From: Tritrichomonas musculus
Taxonomy: Eukaryota > Parabasalia > Tritrichomonadida > Tritrichomonadidae
Direction: 5' to 3'
Assembly (NCBI GenBank): GCA_039105265.1
Contig: JAPFFF010000021.1
Location: 1,116,001 to 1,180,000, forward strand
Length of the DNA stretch: 64,000 bases
Below, one piece after another: positions 28,474 through 39,245 of this stretch. Position 1 is the stretch's first letter, and every line of letters starts with the position of its first letter. Position numbers and translations under genes: made by a program. The notes under the pieces were generated by a model. The model was given only the letters and a program-made list of their open reading frames with translations, did not search any database and was not told the DNA's origin.

Positions 28474-29576
28474 AATAATATTTTTTTAGATAATTTTTTT
28501 TAATAATGCTTTTCTTATCTTAATGAAATTCCATGAAAGATATGAATATATTTCTTTAAAAGGAACGAAAAAATAATTTTGTCGTCATTTGTAAATTAGG
28601 CTAAAAAAAGATTCAAAAAAGCATCCACTTTTTCTGTGAATATGTCCAAATAAGTAAAAATAAAACGGTTTGGCTCAAGATAAAAATTTTTAGAAGTAAA
28701 AAAGAGCTATAGCCCACATTATGCGTTGATTCTACAAACCGCAGCGTAGCGAGGATTCTTAATTTTATCAATTTTCTTAATTATCATTCGATTTTTCTAT
28801 AATTTTTCCAAATATACTCAGTTTTCTTATTTTTAAGTTAAAAATTATTATTTTAGCCATCAAAAAAATTCTTATTTATAAAATAAAAAAATATTTCATT
28901 TTACTTGAAAATATGATGACATGTGATATGAAGATTGCTATTTTTTAAATCAAATTAGAAATTTTTGGTTATTATAAGTCTTGTTCTTTTCCAGAATAGA
29001 TTTTTTATGGACAATTAAATCATGCGCTTTCATAATTCTTTGGAATTTTTGATTCTTGAAATGCTTGATAGTGATTTCAATTGCTCAAATTATTTTTTTA
29101 CTCTAAATCAAAGAGAGATGATTTTAATTTTATCGAAATATTAACAAAGTTTATGAGCTTTGCCTCAGGCTTTGTATCTAAGCTTTATTTTCGAATCAAT
29201 TATTATTGATGGGAATCATTTTTTAGAGTAATGAACTTAGCATTTGTTAACTTAAATATGTTTTATAAAATATTATTTTGTTTAATATTATTTTGGATTT
29301 TTATGTTTTTATAATTAATTTATATTTTAGGACAATATCTTTCCTTAACGATGTCCACTTTTTCTTGATACTCTAATAATAATTCATGTTTGATTTAAAC
29401 TTTTGTTTATCTACTCATATTCATCGATAATTATATTATATATTTAAAATAAATGTTAATTAAATAATTTAAAAAAAGATTATTTAAATGTATACGTGAG
29501 ATTCATAATATTTCAGCCAAAAACTCTGAATAGACTTTATACTTTATTATCATTGCCATTAAACATTTCCTGCCTT
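28474..29576. other. Intergenic region, 1.1 kb
   Basis: No gene recognised. It contains a small GC-richer patch (about 28706-28760, with ACCGCAGCGTAGCGAGG) in AT-rich surroundings, and two similar strings, CATCCACTTTTTCT at 28621 and TGTCCACTTTTTCT at about 29351, in the same orientation. Those strings resemble transposon ends elsewhere in the window, but no inverted partner was found here. Confidence 0.5.
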
Positions 29577-31898
29577 TTAAAGTTCGTTTTGGTTATTTGA
29601 TAAATTTTGATCATTTGTCATATTTTGGTTATTTGGTAAATTCTGGTCATTTGTCATATTTTGGTTATTTGGTAAATTTTGATCATTTGTCATATTTTGG
29701 TTATTTATCCAATTTTGGCTATTTGGTGAATCTTGATTATTTTGTGCATATTGGCTGTTTGATTGATCTTGATCATCTGACCGTTCACTTTTATCAGATT
29801 CTTCTTTATCAACTTGTGGAGTAATAGCATGAGGCTTCTTCTTCTTTTTTTTTTTCTTTTTAACCAGTGATAACTCATCTACAATTACCATTTTTCTTTT
29901 CTTTTTCGGCTCTTGATCTTTATTTGGCTGATTATCTTCATCTTCATCATCACCAAAATAGAAATCCGAATGTATTGGAATATTATATAAAATATATTCT
30001 GGTAATAAGTCATAATTAAGTGAATTATCTAATTGCATAATTGTTTTTGTAAATGTACTAATATCATTCATTACTTGGCTATGAGTCATGGCTGAAAAAA
30101 TAACTTTATGGCCAATTTCAAAGAAAACATTTATTTTTTCCGAATTATTCAATCGAAGGAAGAAATCAAAAACAAAGCCATTCAATGGGACTCTTCTAGG
30201 CTTTTCTTCATCTTCATAATAATATAAATCAGTTGATGGAAGTGGTACGATATCATTAATTAAATCAACGATTCTAACATTTTCCTTATTTTCAAAATCA
30301 AAGTGATGACCGTAGAAATCATAAAGGATGCAATCGATTGTAAGCATTCGATCTCTTTTTTCTTTGGTTTGGTTTTCATCTTCATTTAGTTTCTTTCTTT
30401 CTTTAGAAAGTTGTATGAAAATATTGGTTACTGTATAAATAAGGGTAGAAGAGATTGGTGGCTCGCAAAGCAAACAAGGCTGAAGAATTTCAACTGCAGT
30501 TTCACCTTCTTGGCGCCCCCTCGTTTGATTTTTTAAATCAATTCCTTCAAGATCAGCATAATAGTCAGAGACATTATTACCTTTTTTTTCTAATAATGTC
30601 ATTTTATATTTGTTTTTCCCTGTAATATTGTATCGATGATTCCAGAAAATAGGAAGTGCATGAATCATTTTATAAGTTAAATTGGATGGGTCAAAAACAA
30701 AATTATCAGCATATTTCGGATAAAATGGAAGATCCATTTTATCTTCTTCTAAAGTTTTCCAAGGTTCAATACTCATTCCTACCGAACCATTGAAAATAAT
30801 GTCAAGCAATCTGAAAGCTTCAAGAGAAATAATACTTTTAACATCACAACGAGTACCACAATAAAATAGGGCTTCAATGAGAGAATATTTATTTTCTTCA
30901 TCATTTCTGAAATAATCTATTATTTCTGTTAGATCGTATAAACTCATTCTAATAGACATGATGAGAAGATAAGCTTCCATCTCAGCATCTTCAGTATTTT
31001 CATAATGTGGTATTTGTTCATTATCTGGAACCGTTCCAGGCTTCCAATTAATTTTAATTTCAGCATTATCATCCTCATTTTGAACTAAATCGTTATTATC
31101 ATCAAATATCAAATCTAATAAAGGAATTGGTTTTTTCCCCAGATTCAGTGGCTGCATATCAATTTTATCAATTCCTTCTTTCCTTAATTGGGACAAATTA
31201 TTAAAAATAGCTGATTGACTTAAAAGATTAGTTGAATAATCAGCACTTTCATCCAATTGTATTCGAATAAATTTAACAGCTAAATATGAATGATAAAGCA
31301 TTTTTGAAATAATAGGATAACATATATCTCCACCAAGCTTAGTACTGAAATCACTAATAATTCTGGTAAGAAGCTGCTGATATGCTAATATTCTGCATTT
31401 TTTAATTAAAAAAGGAATTAATTCGACAATTAAATCGTCTTGATGACCACTAAATGCATCCCATCGAAAAAAATTTTCAATAAAACGTTGAAAATGGCCG
31501 GCATACATTCGATCAGTATTAACAGACGTTTCATCACTTGAAATAAATCTTGAAACACAATTAATCAAATATTTGGGATCCTTTTTATCCATATCCAATT
31601 TTAACAATTTCATAAACTTTCGACCACAGTTTTCAAGAAAGTTTGAAGCGTTATGATTAATTTGCTTAATTCCATTATCTTTTTCATATTCTTCAGGAGG
31701 AGGCTTATCAAAAAGAGCATAGTTAATGATTTCTTCAAACCAGTTTTTTAAAAAAATTCGATCATATAATGTATCTGATTCATTTCTAATTGTATTCGAT
31801 AAATCCTTGTGAAGCAAAATTTTCTCAAGAGGGTAATCATCATTTTCTTGAATTTTTTGTGTGAGATCATTTTTTAGGACTCTTGATTTCAAAAACAT
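29577..31898 (-). CDS. SAPS-family (SIT4/PP6-associated) protein with N-rich repeat tail
   Basis: 773 residues from the ATG at 31898; the frame extends 15 codons further 5' from a TTG only. Starting there gives MFLK, matching the MFW(R/K) start of SAPS proteins. The first 250 residues follow the SAPS pattern: an LxxxLxxKDL block with a charged N-rich helix, then PPPEE, and a block ending LAYQQLLTRIIS that aligns with (A/I)MDLLLRLIS. SAPS proteins are regulatory subunits of PP6/Sit4 phosphatase and act near TOR signalling. A polylysine stretch (about residues 685-697) may be a nuclear signal. The C-terminal 90 residues are Q/N/S-rich, ending in 12-residue repeats (NNQNMTNDQNLP). The family call rests on by-eye alignment and is moderate. 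Confidence 0.6.
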   Translation of the reverse strand: MFLKSRVLKNDLTQKIQENDDYPLEKILLHKDLSNTIRNESDTLYDRIFLKNWFEEIINYALFDKPPPEEYEKDNGIKQINHNASNFLENCGRKFMKLLKLDMDKKDPKYLINCVSRFISSDETSVNTDRMYAGHFQRFIENFFRWDAFSGHQDDLIVELIPFLIKKCRILAYQQLLTRIISDFSTKLGGDICYPIISKMLYHSYLAVKFIRIQLDESADYSTNLLSQSAIFNNLSQLRKEGIDKIDMQPLNLGKKPIPLLDLIFDDNNDLVQNEDDNAEIKINWKPGTVPDNEQIPHYENTEDAEMEAYLLIMSIRMSLYDLTEIIDYFRNDEENKYSLIEALFYCGTRCDVKSIISLEAFRLLDIIFNGSVGMSIEPWKTLEEDKMDLPFYPKYADNFVFDPSNLTYKMIHALPIFWNHRYNITGKNKYKMTLLEKKGNNVSDYYADLEGIDLKNQTRGRQEGETAVEILQPCLLCEPPISSTLIYTVTNIFIQLSKERKKLNEDENQTKEKRDRMLTIDCILYDFYGHHFDFENKENVRIVDLINDIVPLPSTDLYYYEDEEKPRRVPLNGFVFDFFLRLNNSEKINVFFEIGHKVIFSAMTHSQVMNDISTFTKTIMQLDNSLNYDLLPEYILYNIPIHSDFYFGDDEDEDNQPNKDQEPKKKRKMVIVDELSLVKKKKKKKKKPHAITPQVDKEESDKSERSDDQDQSNSQYAQNNQDSPNSQNWINNQNMTNDQNLPNNQNMTNDQNLPNNQNMTNDQNLSNNQNEL
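29589..29705 (-). repeat. 36-bp coding minisatellite at the SAPS-like C-terminus
   Basis: Three or more near-identical 36-base units, each encoding NNQNMTNDQNLP. They are nearly identical at DNA level, suggesting recent slippage or unequal exchange. Confidence 0.8.
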
Positions 31899-32189
31899 TA
31901 TGACAAACAATGAAAAATCAACCACTTTTTGAATTGAGCTCAAAAAGTTGTTTTTAAAATGGAAATCAAAATTTTTTACTCAATCACGTTTTTGCTAGTG
32001 AAAAATTTTATTGGGATGATTTTGTTTTAAAATTTTAGCAGCAAATGTATTTAAAGCATCTTTTTATTTTTTCCCACCAACTTTCAGTAGATGAATCAAA
32101 TTCAACATCACTTAAAATTATTTGATCACTCTACATATTGCGAAACGATTGTGATTCACCATTTTGAATATTACCTGGATGATCATTGG

Positions 32190-33398
32190 CTAGTAAGTTC
32201 TCGATTTGAATATAATATTACCATTCATTGTTGGTATTTGATCAACAGTAATACGGAAGCTATTAAGCAGAATTTTAATTAATTTGTCGCACTGCTTTTT
32301 TGCATTTTGATCTATTCTCATATAAGAATAATGCGATTCGAACAGTGCGATATCTTGATGGCCAAATCTGATTAGTGCAACATTTTGATCTCTAAAAAAA
32401 GTATTTGCAATAATACCATTTTTATCTTCTTTTATGTTGTCTTTTCTATTAAAAAAAAAAAAGAATCTTGCCTTTTCTTTTTGAATTTCATGTTGCAAAA
32501 TATTCATTAAATCTTCATAATTATTTTCATTCCAAACTTCTGAAACAAATGCAAACGAATAGTAGACTTCCGCCAGGAATAAAATGTTTTCTCCTTGTTT
32601 GAAAAGAAATTGATACTCTTCTTTGAATTGTTTAATAGCTTTTATATATTCATTAAAGTTTAAATTTTATACCAATTGAGTAAGAATACTTTTTAAAAGC
32701 CTTATTTTGGCAAATCTATTTGAAATTGAAACAATTAGATTATCTAAATAATTTTGAATGACACATTTAAAATTTGATGAAGCAACGGGCTTAAACTCAG
32801 GAAACATTTTCTTAATTTCATCAGTAATTTGTGTATTTATATTAATAAATTTGTTTTGATATTCTTCCTGAGACATTTCAAACCAATTACTTTCCCATTC
32901 ATTTTCATCTGTACCAATAAAAATATCATCAAATTTGACTAGAGTTTGAAGTAAATGTCCCAACTCATGGCCCAATACAACTACTGATGGATGATGTGTC
33001 ATTACAAAAAAGAAGTCATTTGATTCTGTTTTGCATAAATAAATGACCTGATAAGTATCAACTACACTATGATTAATGTTGATTTTTATGATGATTTGCT
33101 CTTTTTTTTTTTTTTTTTTTTTTTGATTTATAATTCCAGATTCTGGTACAAATTCTGATGTTAATTCCAATACACATTTTGGATGCAGTTTCATCAAATT
33201 GCTTATTTGTTTAAAAAGAACTTGACCTACCTCAGTTCTTTCCAAAATGCTTAAATCGTGCTTGATAAGTTCCATTTTGCTAAAGTTGAGCATCCCCTAT
33301 CTAAGATTAATAATTAGACCATATTTCTGTTGTAAATATTGGATAATATCAACTTTTAATTCATTATTGACTGGAACTTTGGCATTATTTTCATCCAT
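32190..33398 (-). pseudogene. Relic of an M91-like zinc metallopeptidase gene
   Basis: A minus-strand locus whose likely 5' end is the ATG at 33398. The best preserved part carries a zinc-binding HELGH motif (VVVLGHELGHLLQTL). Upstream of it is a strand-helix arrangement (LERTEVGQVLFKQI) like that of peptidase family M91, the family of bacterial effector NleD. A second open stretch (about 32190-32655) of unknown content lies downstream and may belong to the same locus. The locus is broken, by about two or three disruptions, so it is treated as a fossil. M91-type genes are mostly bacterial; a lateral origin is possible but unproven. Family assignment is tentative because it rests mainly on the motif and its context. 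Confidence 0.45.
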
Positions 33399-33438
33399 TT
33401 TACGAATTTATTTTTTGCAGCATCATTTTTTTTTTTGA

Positions 33439-33446
33439 TGTGAGAT
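33439..33446. repeat. Left 8-bp target duplication (TGTGAGAT) of the composite element
   Basis: TGTGAGAT is repeated exactly at 40078-40085, directly abutting the two ends of the 6.6-kb element. Confidence 0.8.
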
Positions 33447-33563
33447 AAAGGTATGAAAACTCTTTTTCAATTCAATTTTTTTTTATTCAAAAAAAACTCG
33501 AATATTGATCATTTTTTATTAAAAATTAGTCCATCGTCATGTATATAATATTTGTAGCATAAA

Positions 33564-34531
33564 TAGAGCTCGGAGAAAAAGGGATTTCCTTTTTGAAAAT
33601 AAAGAATTATATTTATAAAACATATTTATTTTGATGTGTATAAGTTATATCTGAAAGCATACACTTTTTCGAAAAAAATTTGTTTTTTAAAAAAAAAGTG
33701 ACTTTTTTATAAAAAGGTTTATTTTTGAATATTTTTTTTTTATAAAAAAAAAGCTTCTTTGCGAAAAGTTTTTGTGTGTGCAAAAAGTAAAATCATATCA
33801 ATAAGTTTCGATCATTTCAAATAAAAAATTTAATTAAAATCATAAATTCCTTTCGAAATATAAATTGATAGAAAAAATTTAGTTAACAAGAATTTCAAAG
33901 AATTATTTAATAAAAGCATATATTTAGATATTATTCAAATCATAAAGAATGATATTTGATGTATAAATTATAAAGTACTCGTAATCATTGCTTATGATCA
34001 AACTATATTCAAAATATGAAGCATTCTAATGATATAGAAAATATCATTTGCTTCATTAAGCTGTGAGGCACTTTCCAATCTTGTTAAATGATGCTTTTGA
34101 TGCAGACAGTTTAAATCGGGAATGAAAATAATAGTTTTGTCCTCAAAATGTAGTTTTTTCCACCAATTATAACGTTTTTTTTTTTTTTTTAATATGAATA
34201 AATAACGTATTCAAAAATCAAAATCAAATAATATATTTATTAGATCTTGTTTTTTTTAAAAGAAAATCTATATTAAAAAAAATTGTTCATATAAAAAAGA
34301 CTTGGTGTTTTGAAAAAAGAAAATTATTTCGCAAAAAAAAGATCATTTTAAGAAGTATTTTTCATTTTAAAAAGAAAACAAATTTTTTAAACGAAAAAAT
34401 TATTTCACAAAAAAATTTTTTTACAGACAAACCTTTTTCTTTTCGAAAAAAAATGGATTTTTAAAACATATGGATCTTAATGATATGAAAAAGTTTTGTA
34501 AATATGGAAATTCCTTTTTCGCCGATCTCTA
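33564..34531. mobile_element. Nested TIR element, 968 bp
   Basis: The ends read TAGAGCTCGGAGAAAAAGGG and, reversed, TAGAGATCGGCGAAAAAGGA, continuing into ATTTCC: about 23 of 26 bases match. The inverted U block at about 37735-37760 lacks this insert and reads straight through, giving the empty site. The target duplication cannot be fixed (TA or ATA are possible) because the junctions are all A and T. Internal sequence is A/T-tract rich and non-coding. Confidence 0.78.
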
Positions 34532-34767
34532 ATATAAAATCAAAAAAATATAATTTTAATTCTATTACCGAAAAACAAGAAAAAAATGAAATCCAAAAAT
34601 TTGCAATTTTTGATCAACAGAAAATACCTCATCAAAGTTTAATACATGTCTAATATTGTTTTATCATATTATTAACATATTTGAAAATAGCATGAAAGTG
34701 CTTAATTCAAATCTCAAAAATTGTATAATGAGAAAAAAATGTTTTTTTAAGAAAAAATCAATTTAAA

Positions 34768-35464
34768 CTGGTTCTCAACGGTTGTACAAGTATTTGAGAG
34801 GAATTCAAATTTCGTATTTGAAATTTCGTTAATATCTAAATTTATAATGAATATTTATTTTATATACTTTAATAATTAACAATATAATGTTTGATTAGTT
34901 ATAATGATTAAATAAGTTATTTAAAATATTGTTAAATTGTGCATTTAATTGCTTTTTTAAATTTTCTTCAGAAATGAATAAACTTCTATACAATTTTTGA
35001 ATGTAGATAAATATAAATTCATGGAAAGAAAATTTTACATCATTCAAATTTTCAAAAGAAAAAATTATAATTGAATTCAAATCATTTTTATTTAGTATTC
35101 CTTAGAGAAAGCTAATCAGAATCTCGTGTATCATTAGTAAAAATGTTCCAACGCAACAAATAGATGCAAATTACATGGCACTTTGGAGTAACTCAGAACG
35201 TTCCCATGATTAATGATAATCAAATTTCAAATAAATATAGGCTCATTACCAAACTATATAGCAATTCAGCAATACTAGCTTACAAACTGTCATACATTTC
35301 CATTTCTTTTATTATATAAATCAAATCTAATCATAAATTCCTTTTTTTTATTCTTTTTTATTTAAATATGAAAAAACGGTTGTACAACCTAATTGAATTT
35401 TGAAAGTAGATAAATGTAAACTTTTGAATATCTCTCAATTAGTTGTACAACCGCTGAGAAGCAG
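34768..35464. mobile_element. Nested TIR element, 697 bp, target TTTAAA or TTAA
   Basis: Long inverted ends: the left starts CTGGTTCTCAACGGTTGTAC, the reversed right CTGCTTCTCAGCGGTTGTAC, continuing for about 45 bases. TTTAAA flanks both sides (34762-34767, 35465-35470). The inverted U block near 37508-37530 has a single TTTAAA between the same flanks, an exact empty site. Read as a TTAA target, the ends would start ACTG, which would fit a TTAA-using family; a 6-bp duplication is equally consistent. No coding capacity. Confidence 0.85.
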
Positions 35465-35794
35465 TTTAAAGATGAATGAGTCGATAAAAGTTTTTAGTTT
35501 TTTTATATGTTCTTCATTTTTTTATTTATTAGAAAATAAAATAAAAAAAGGCCATGTTTTTCGAGTGGATTTGGAGATCTTATATGATGTTATCAATTTT
35601 AAGGTATGGAAACTTCTATCCACTCGACAGATCATTTTTCATTCAAAATATAATTTTTATATGATAGTAATAATGATAAATATAGTATAAAAAAGACATA
35701 TTTTTTGAGAGGAATTTAAGATAAAAATAAATTATTTTTTCGTAAAAAATTGAATCCTAATCTGGTTATCTTAATTCAAAAAACAATTTTTTTA

Positions 35795-36600
35795 TGTGTA
35801 TAGTAACGGCAAAAAAAATATAAAATAAAATAATATGTTTCTATATTGAATTTTATATTATAAATATTCAGAGTGTATTTTGAATTCATGTCTCAATATT
35901 TTTGAATACATATATCAATATATATCTTAATATTTATGAGATATTGAAATATTTGAAACAACCTTTTAAAAAGTGTTTACATTTTATGACAATTTTAATA
36001 TAAATATTCATTGACTGTAAACAAATATATTCATTTATTTATATCTAATATATATAATATGTTTAATATAAAATATTATAAATTGATATCACATTTAATA
36101 TCAATGTATTAATGAAATTATCGAGGTCCATATTTCAAAGAAATTCTTAGATGCACCTATCGAGTAGTTTGTTGCAATTATCAGTTCATTTTATTTTATA
36201 CATGAATAAAAATAATATATTCAATTTTTAAGTAATGAGATTAACCAAAATCCTCCAAAATCATAAAAATTTAACAAAAAACCAATTTTTTTTTTAAATT
36301 TTCCTTAAATTTTAGTTCATTTTTAAATATAAACCTCAGGAGCATGCTAATATCAATATATGATACAGAATTAGGTATTATATTTATTAATTCTTTCTCA
36401 AATAATGTTAGATAGGAAAGATGTAATCATTATTATAATATTAAAAAAGTTCAAAATCCCCCTTTAAAATTAGAATCTTAGAGCATAATTGCAATATTAA
36501 TAAATATATTTAAAAGTACAATGTAAAAAAATAAAAAATTAGGTGGATATTTTCAAAATATTGAATAATCCAAAATACGTTATTTTCGTTACTATACACA
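35795..36600. mobile_element. Nested TIR element, about 806 bp
   Basis: It starts TGTGTATAGTAACG and ends with the exact inverse CGTTACTATACACA. The right arm (39885-39900) reads through this point without it, which proves an insertion. The target lies in a poly(T) stretch, so the duplication length is unclear. No coding capacity. Confidence 0.8.
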
Positions 36601-36696
36601 TTTTTTTTTTATTTTTTTAATTATATTATTTTTAAATAGAATTATATAAGTAATTTATATTTCATGAGGAAGAACTCGAAATTTATCATTTTTTAT

Positions 36697-36720
36697 ATTC
36701 ATATCACAAGTGATATGAAT
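36697..36720. repeat. Palindrome TTCATATCA-N4-TGATATGAA in the left arm
   Basis: One of four palindromes of this form in the arms (also 37349-37370, 39250-39271 and 39783-39806). The spacer is CAAG/CTTG in the outer pair and TCAA/TTGA-like in the inner pair. Possible binding sites for a transposase or host factor. Confidence 0.65.
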
Positions 36721-37871
36721 TATTTTAACCTAAGAGGCGAATTTTTTTACCTAAAAGGCGAATTTCAAAATTTTGAAAATTATGAGTTTATGAAGGAAAT
36801 TGTTTTCTAATTTTCTTCATATTGATATTAAAAATTCTATTCCCAAATCATTCAAATCACTTTTTCCATTTTTATTGTTGATTATAAAGCATCGTGGATA
36901 AGCAAACCAAGCAAAGATTATTTATTTTTAATATTTTTTCTTAAAACTCAAGCAAATTCGCCAAATTTACTAAATAAAAGCGATTTACAAAATAATTATC
37001 GTACAAATTCCAGCACATAGTTGGCAGATGAAAAAACTATCGATAATTCATTTGTTTATAAGAAAAATAAAACATACTGGAATTAATAAAAGAATTATTT
37101 TGTAAATCGCTTTTATTTAGTAAATTTGGCGAATTTGCTTGAGCTTTAGGAAAAGACATTCTAAAAAAATTATCTTTGTTTGGTTTACTTTTCCACGTTG
37201 CGCTGGGATATACATATGAATTGTTTTGTAAACTACTCTTATTTAGTTATTTTGTTGAGTTTATTTGTGTCTTTGGAAGAAATACTATAAAAAAATAAAT
37301 TAACCTTTTTGGTCAAAAAATTTTTATCTTTATTGGTCAATAATAAAATTCATATCATCAATGATATGAACTATACAAAAAATTGATAACATCATATAAG
37401 ATCTCCAAATCCACTCGAAAAACATGGCCTTTTTTTATTTTATTTTCTAATAAATAAAAAAATGAAGAACTTATAAAAAAACTAAAAACTTTTGTCGACT
37501 AGTTCATCTTTAAATTGATTTTTTCTTAAAAAAACATTTTTTTCTCATTATGCATTTTATGAGATTTGAATTAAGCACTTTCATGCTATTTTTAAATATG
37601 TTAATAATATGATAAAACAATATTAGACATGTATTAAACTTTGATGAGGTATTTTCTGTTGATCAAAAATTGCAAATTTTTGGATTTCATTTTTTTCTTG
37701 TTTTTCGGTAATAAAATTAAAATTATATTTTTTGAATTTATATTTATGCTACAAATATTATATACATGACGATGGACTAATTTTTAATAAAAAATGATCA
37801 ATATTCGAGCTTTTTTTGCATAAAATAAAATTGAATTGAAAAAGAGTTTCCATACCTTTTCAATTTTTTGT

Positions 37872-39237
37872 AGAGGATGTCCGACAAACTAAATAGTCTA
37901 TAGATTCTTCCATATTTTTGATATTATTTTTAATATTTTATATTAATATTAAATAAACTATATAATTATTATTTTGTCGAAGAAAATTTAATATATGCAA
38001 CAAATAAACTTTTGTTTCAAAATTGAATTTTTTTTCAATATTTTGAATATGATTCATCAAAATAAAAAAATAAAAAAATATTTTTTTTGGCTTAATTTAA
38101 TTGAAATATCGATTTTTATTAATGAAATTTATATTTAAAAATAATCCTCTGAAAGTAAAACTCTTGATTTTTAATATATTTGTGCAAATTAATATGATTT
38201 ATTTAAGATTCTGAAAAGAAAACACATAAGAAAGAATATTATAGCAAATAAATGATGAAAATCAAAAGTAATTATTAAAAATAATTATAATTTCTTGAAA
38301 ATTGTTTTTATTCTTTATTATTCATTGGTTTTTTCACCATTTTTTGCAGTAGAAGATGAGCTAGTACCAAAATCGTGTGAACTTATGAAGTATTTATAAA
38401 AATTTAACTTAAGTTTATTGTTTAGGTCGTAAATATTTTGAAATTAAATAGAATAGGTAATTTCTTTTTAGCAATTACCAACTTTTTGTAATTTAAAAAT
38501 CTGAAATCCTAATTTTTGGAGTATATAAATAATGATACTATCATTTAATAATATAAATTTCTTTCCAAGTTGAATGTGATTATCTGAATTCTAGTAATAA
38601 GCTTAGCAAACTATCCTTTATTTCCAAATATCGGATCTATTCGATCTATTATATTTCTATAATTGATTTTTTTGCTTTTGATTGCTTCATGTTTTCATAT
38701 AAAAAGAATAAAATCCAAAATGTACGTTTAGAATTTCAAATTTAACGTACTGAGCCATTGAAATTTTCTTTTTTTTTTTGAATTAGTATTTGGTCAAAAA
38801 TGATTAAGCAAATTTATTTGCTAATATCTTAATTTTAACTCAACAAATTTTTGATTAATATATCAATTTATAATTTAATTAAATTACAAAAAAATAAAAT
38901 AATGATTAACAGAATATTTATAGACTATTTTTTTTGTTTCAATCAAAACAACTTGATGATCTTGTTTTTACAAAAGAAAATCAAAATTGTGGGGCAAAAA
39001 TTCAAATTACCAATATAATCATGTTACTAATGCTGTATATCCTTTCAAAACAAAAAAATATATTTACAAGTCAAAGATATTGAGAATTATATTTTTTTTC
39101 ACGAATCAGTCATTCAGCTAAATTATAAGTAGATTTAAACTTTATCGCTTACATTTATTTGATTTTTCTTATTTTGAACAACAATAAAATAGAAATCATT
39201 GAAAAAAATTGAATTTTATTTCTGTGGGACATCCTCT
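37872..39237. mobile_element. Nested hAT-like element, 1366 bp, 8-bp target duplication
   Basis: The ends read AGAGGATGTCCGACA and, reversed, AGAGGATGTCCCACA. The octamer TTTTTTGT flanks both sides exactly (37864-37871, 39238-39245). Removing it restores CAATTTTTTGTATAG, the same join found inverted at about 37372-37386. The interior is AT-rich with no convincing coding remnant. Confidence 0.82.
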
Positions 39238-39245
39238 TTTTTTGT

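Larger units (their letters stand above)
35601..37375 (+). repeat. Left arm (A) of a long inverted repeat
   Basis: Pairs with 39246-40077 on the opposite strand. Over about 190 bases around 36720-36910 only about four mismatches to the other arm were seen by eye. It contains an internal 806-bp insertion (35795-36600) and a local palindrome (about 36946-37003 against 37092-37146) that makes this arm about 135 bases longer than its partner. Confidence 0.85.

Noticed and set aside
28621-29365. Possible TIR element with TCCACTTTTTCT at both ends
   Set aside because: The two copies are in the same orientation and no inverted partner or target duplication was found.
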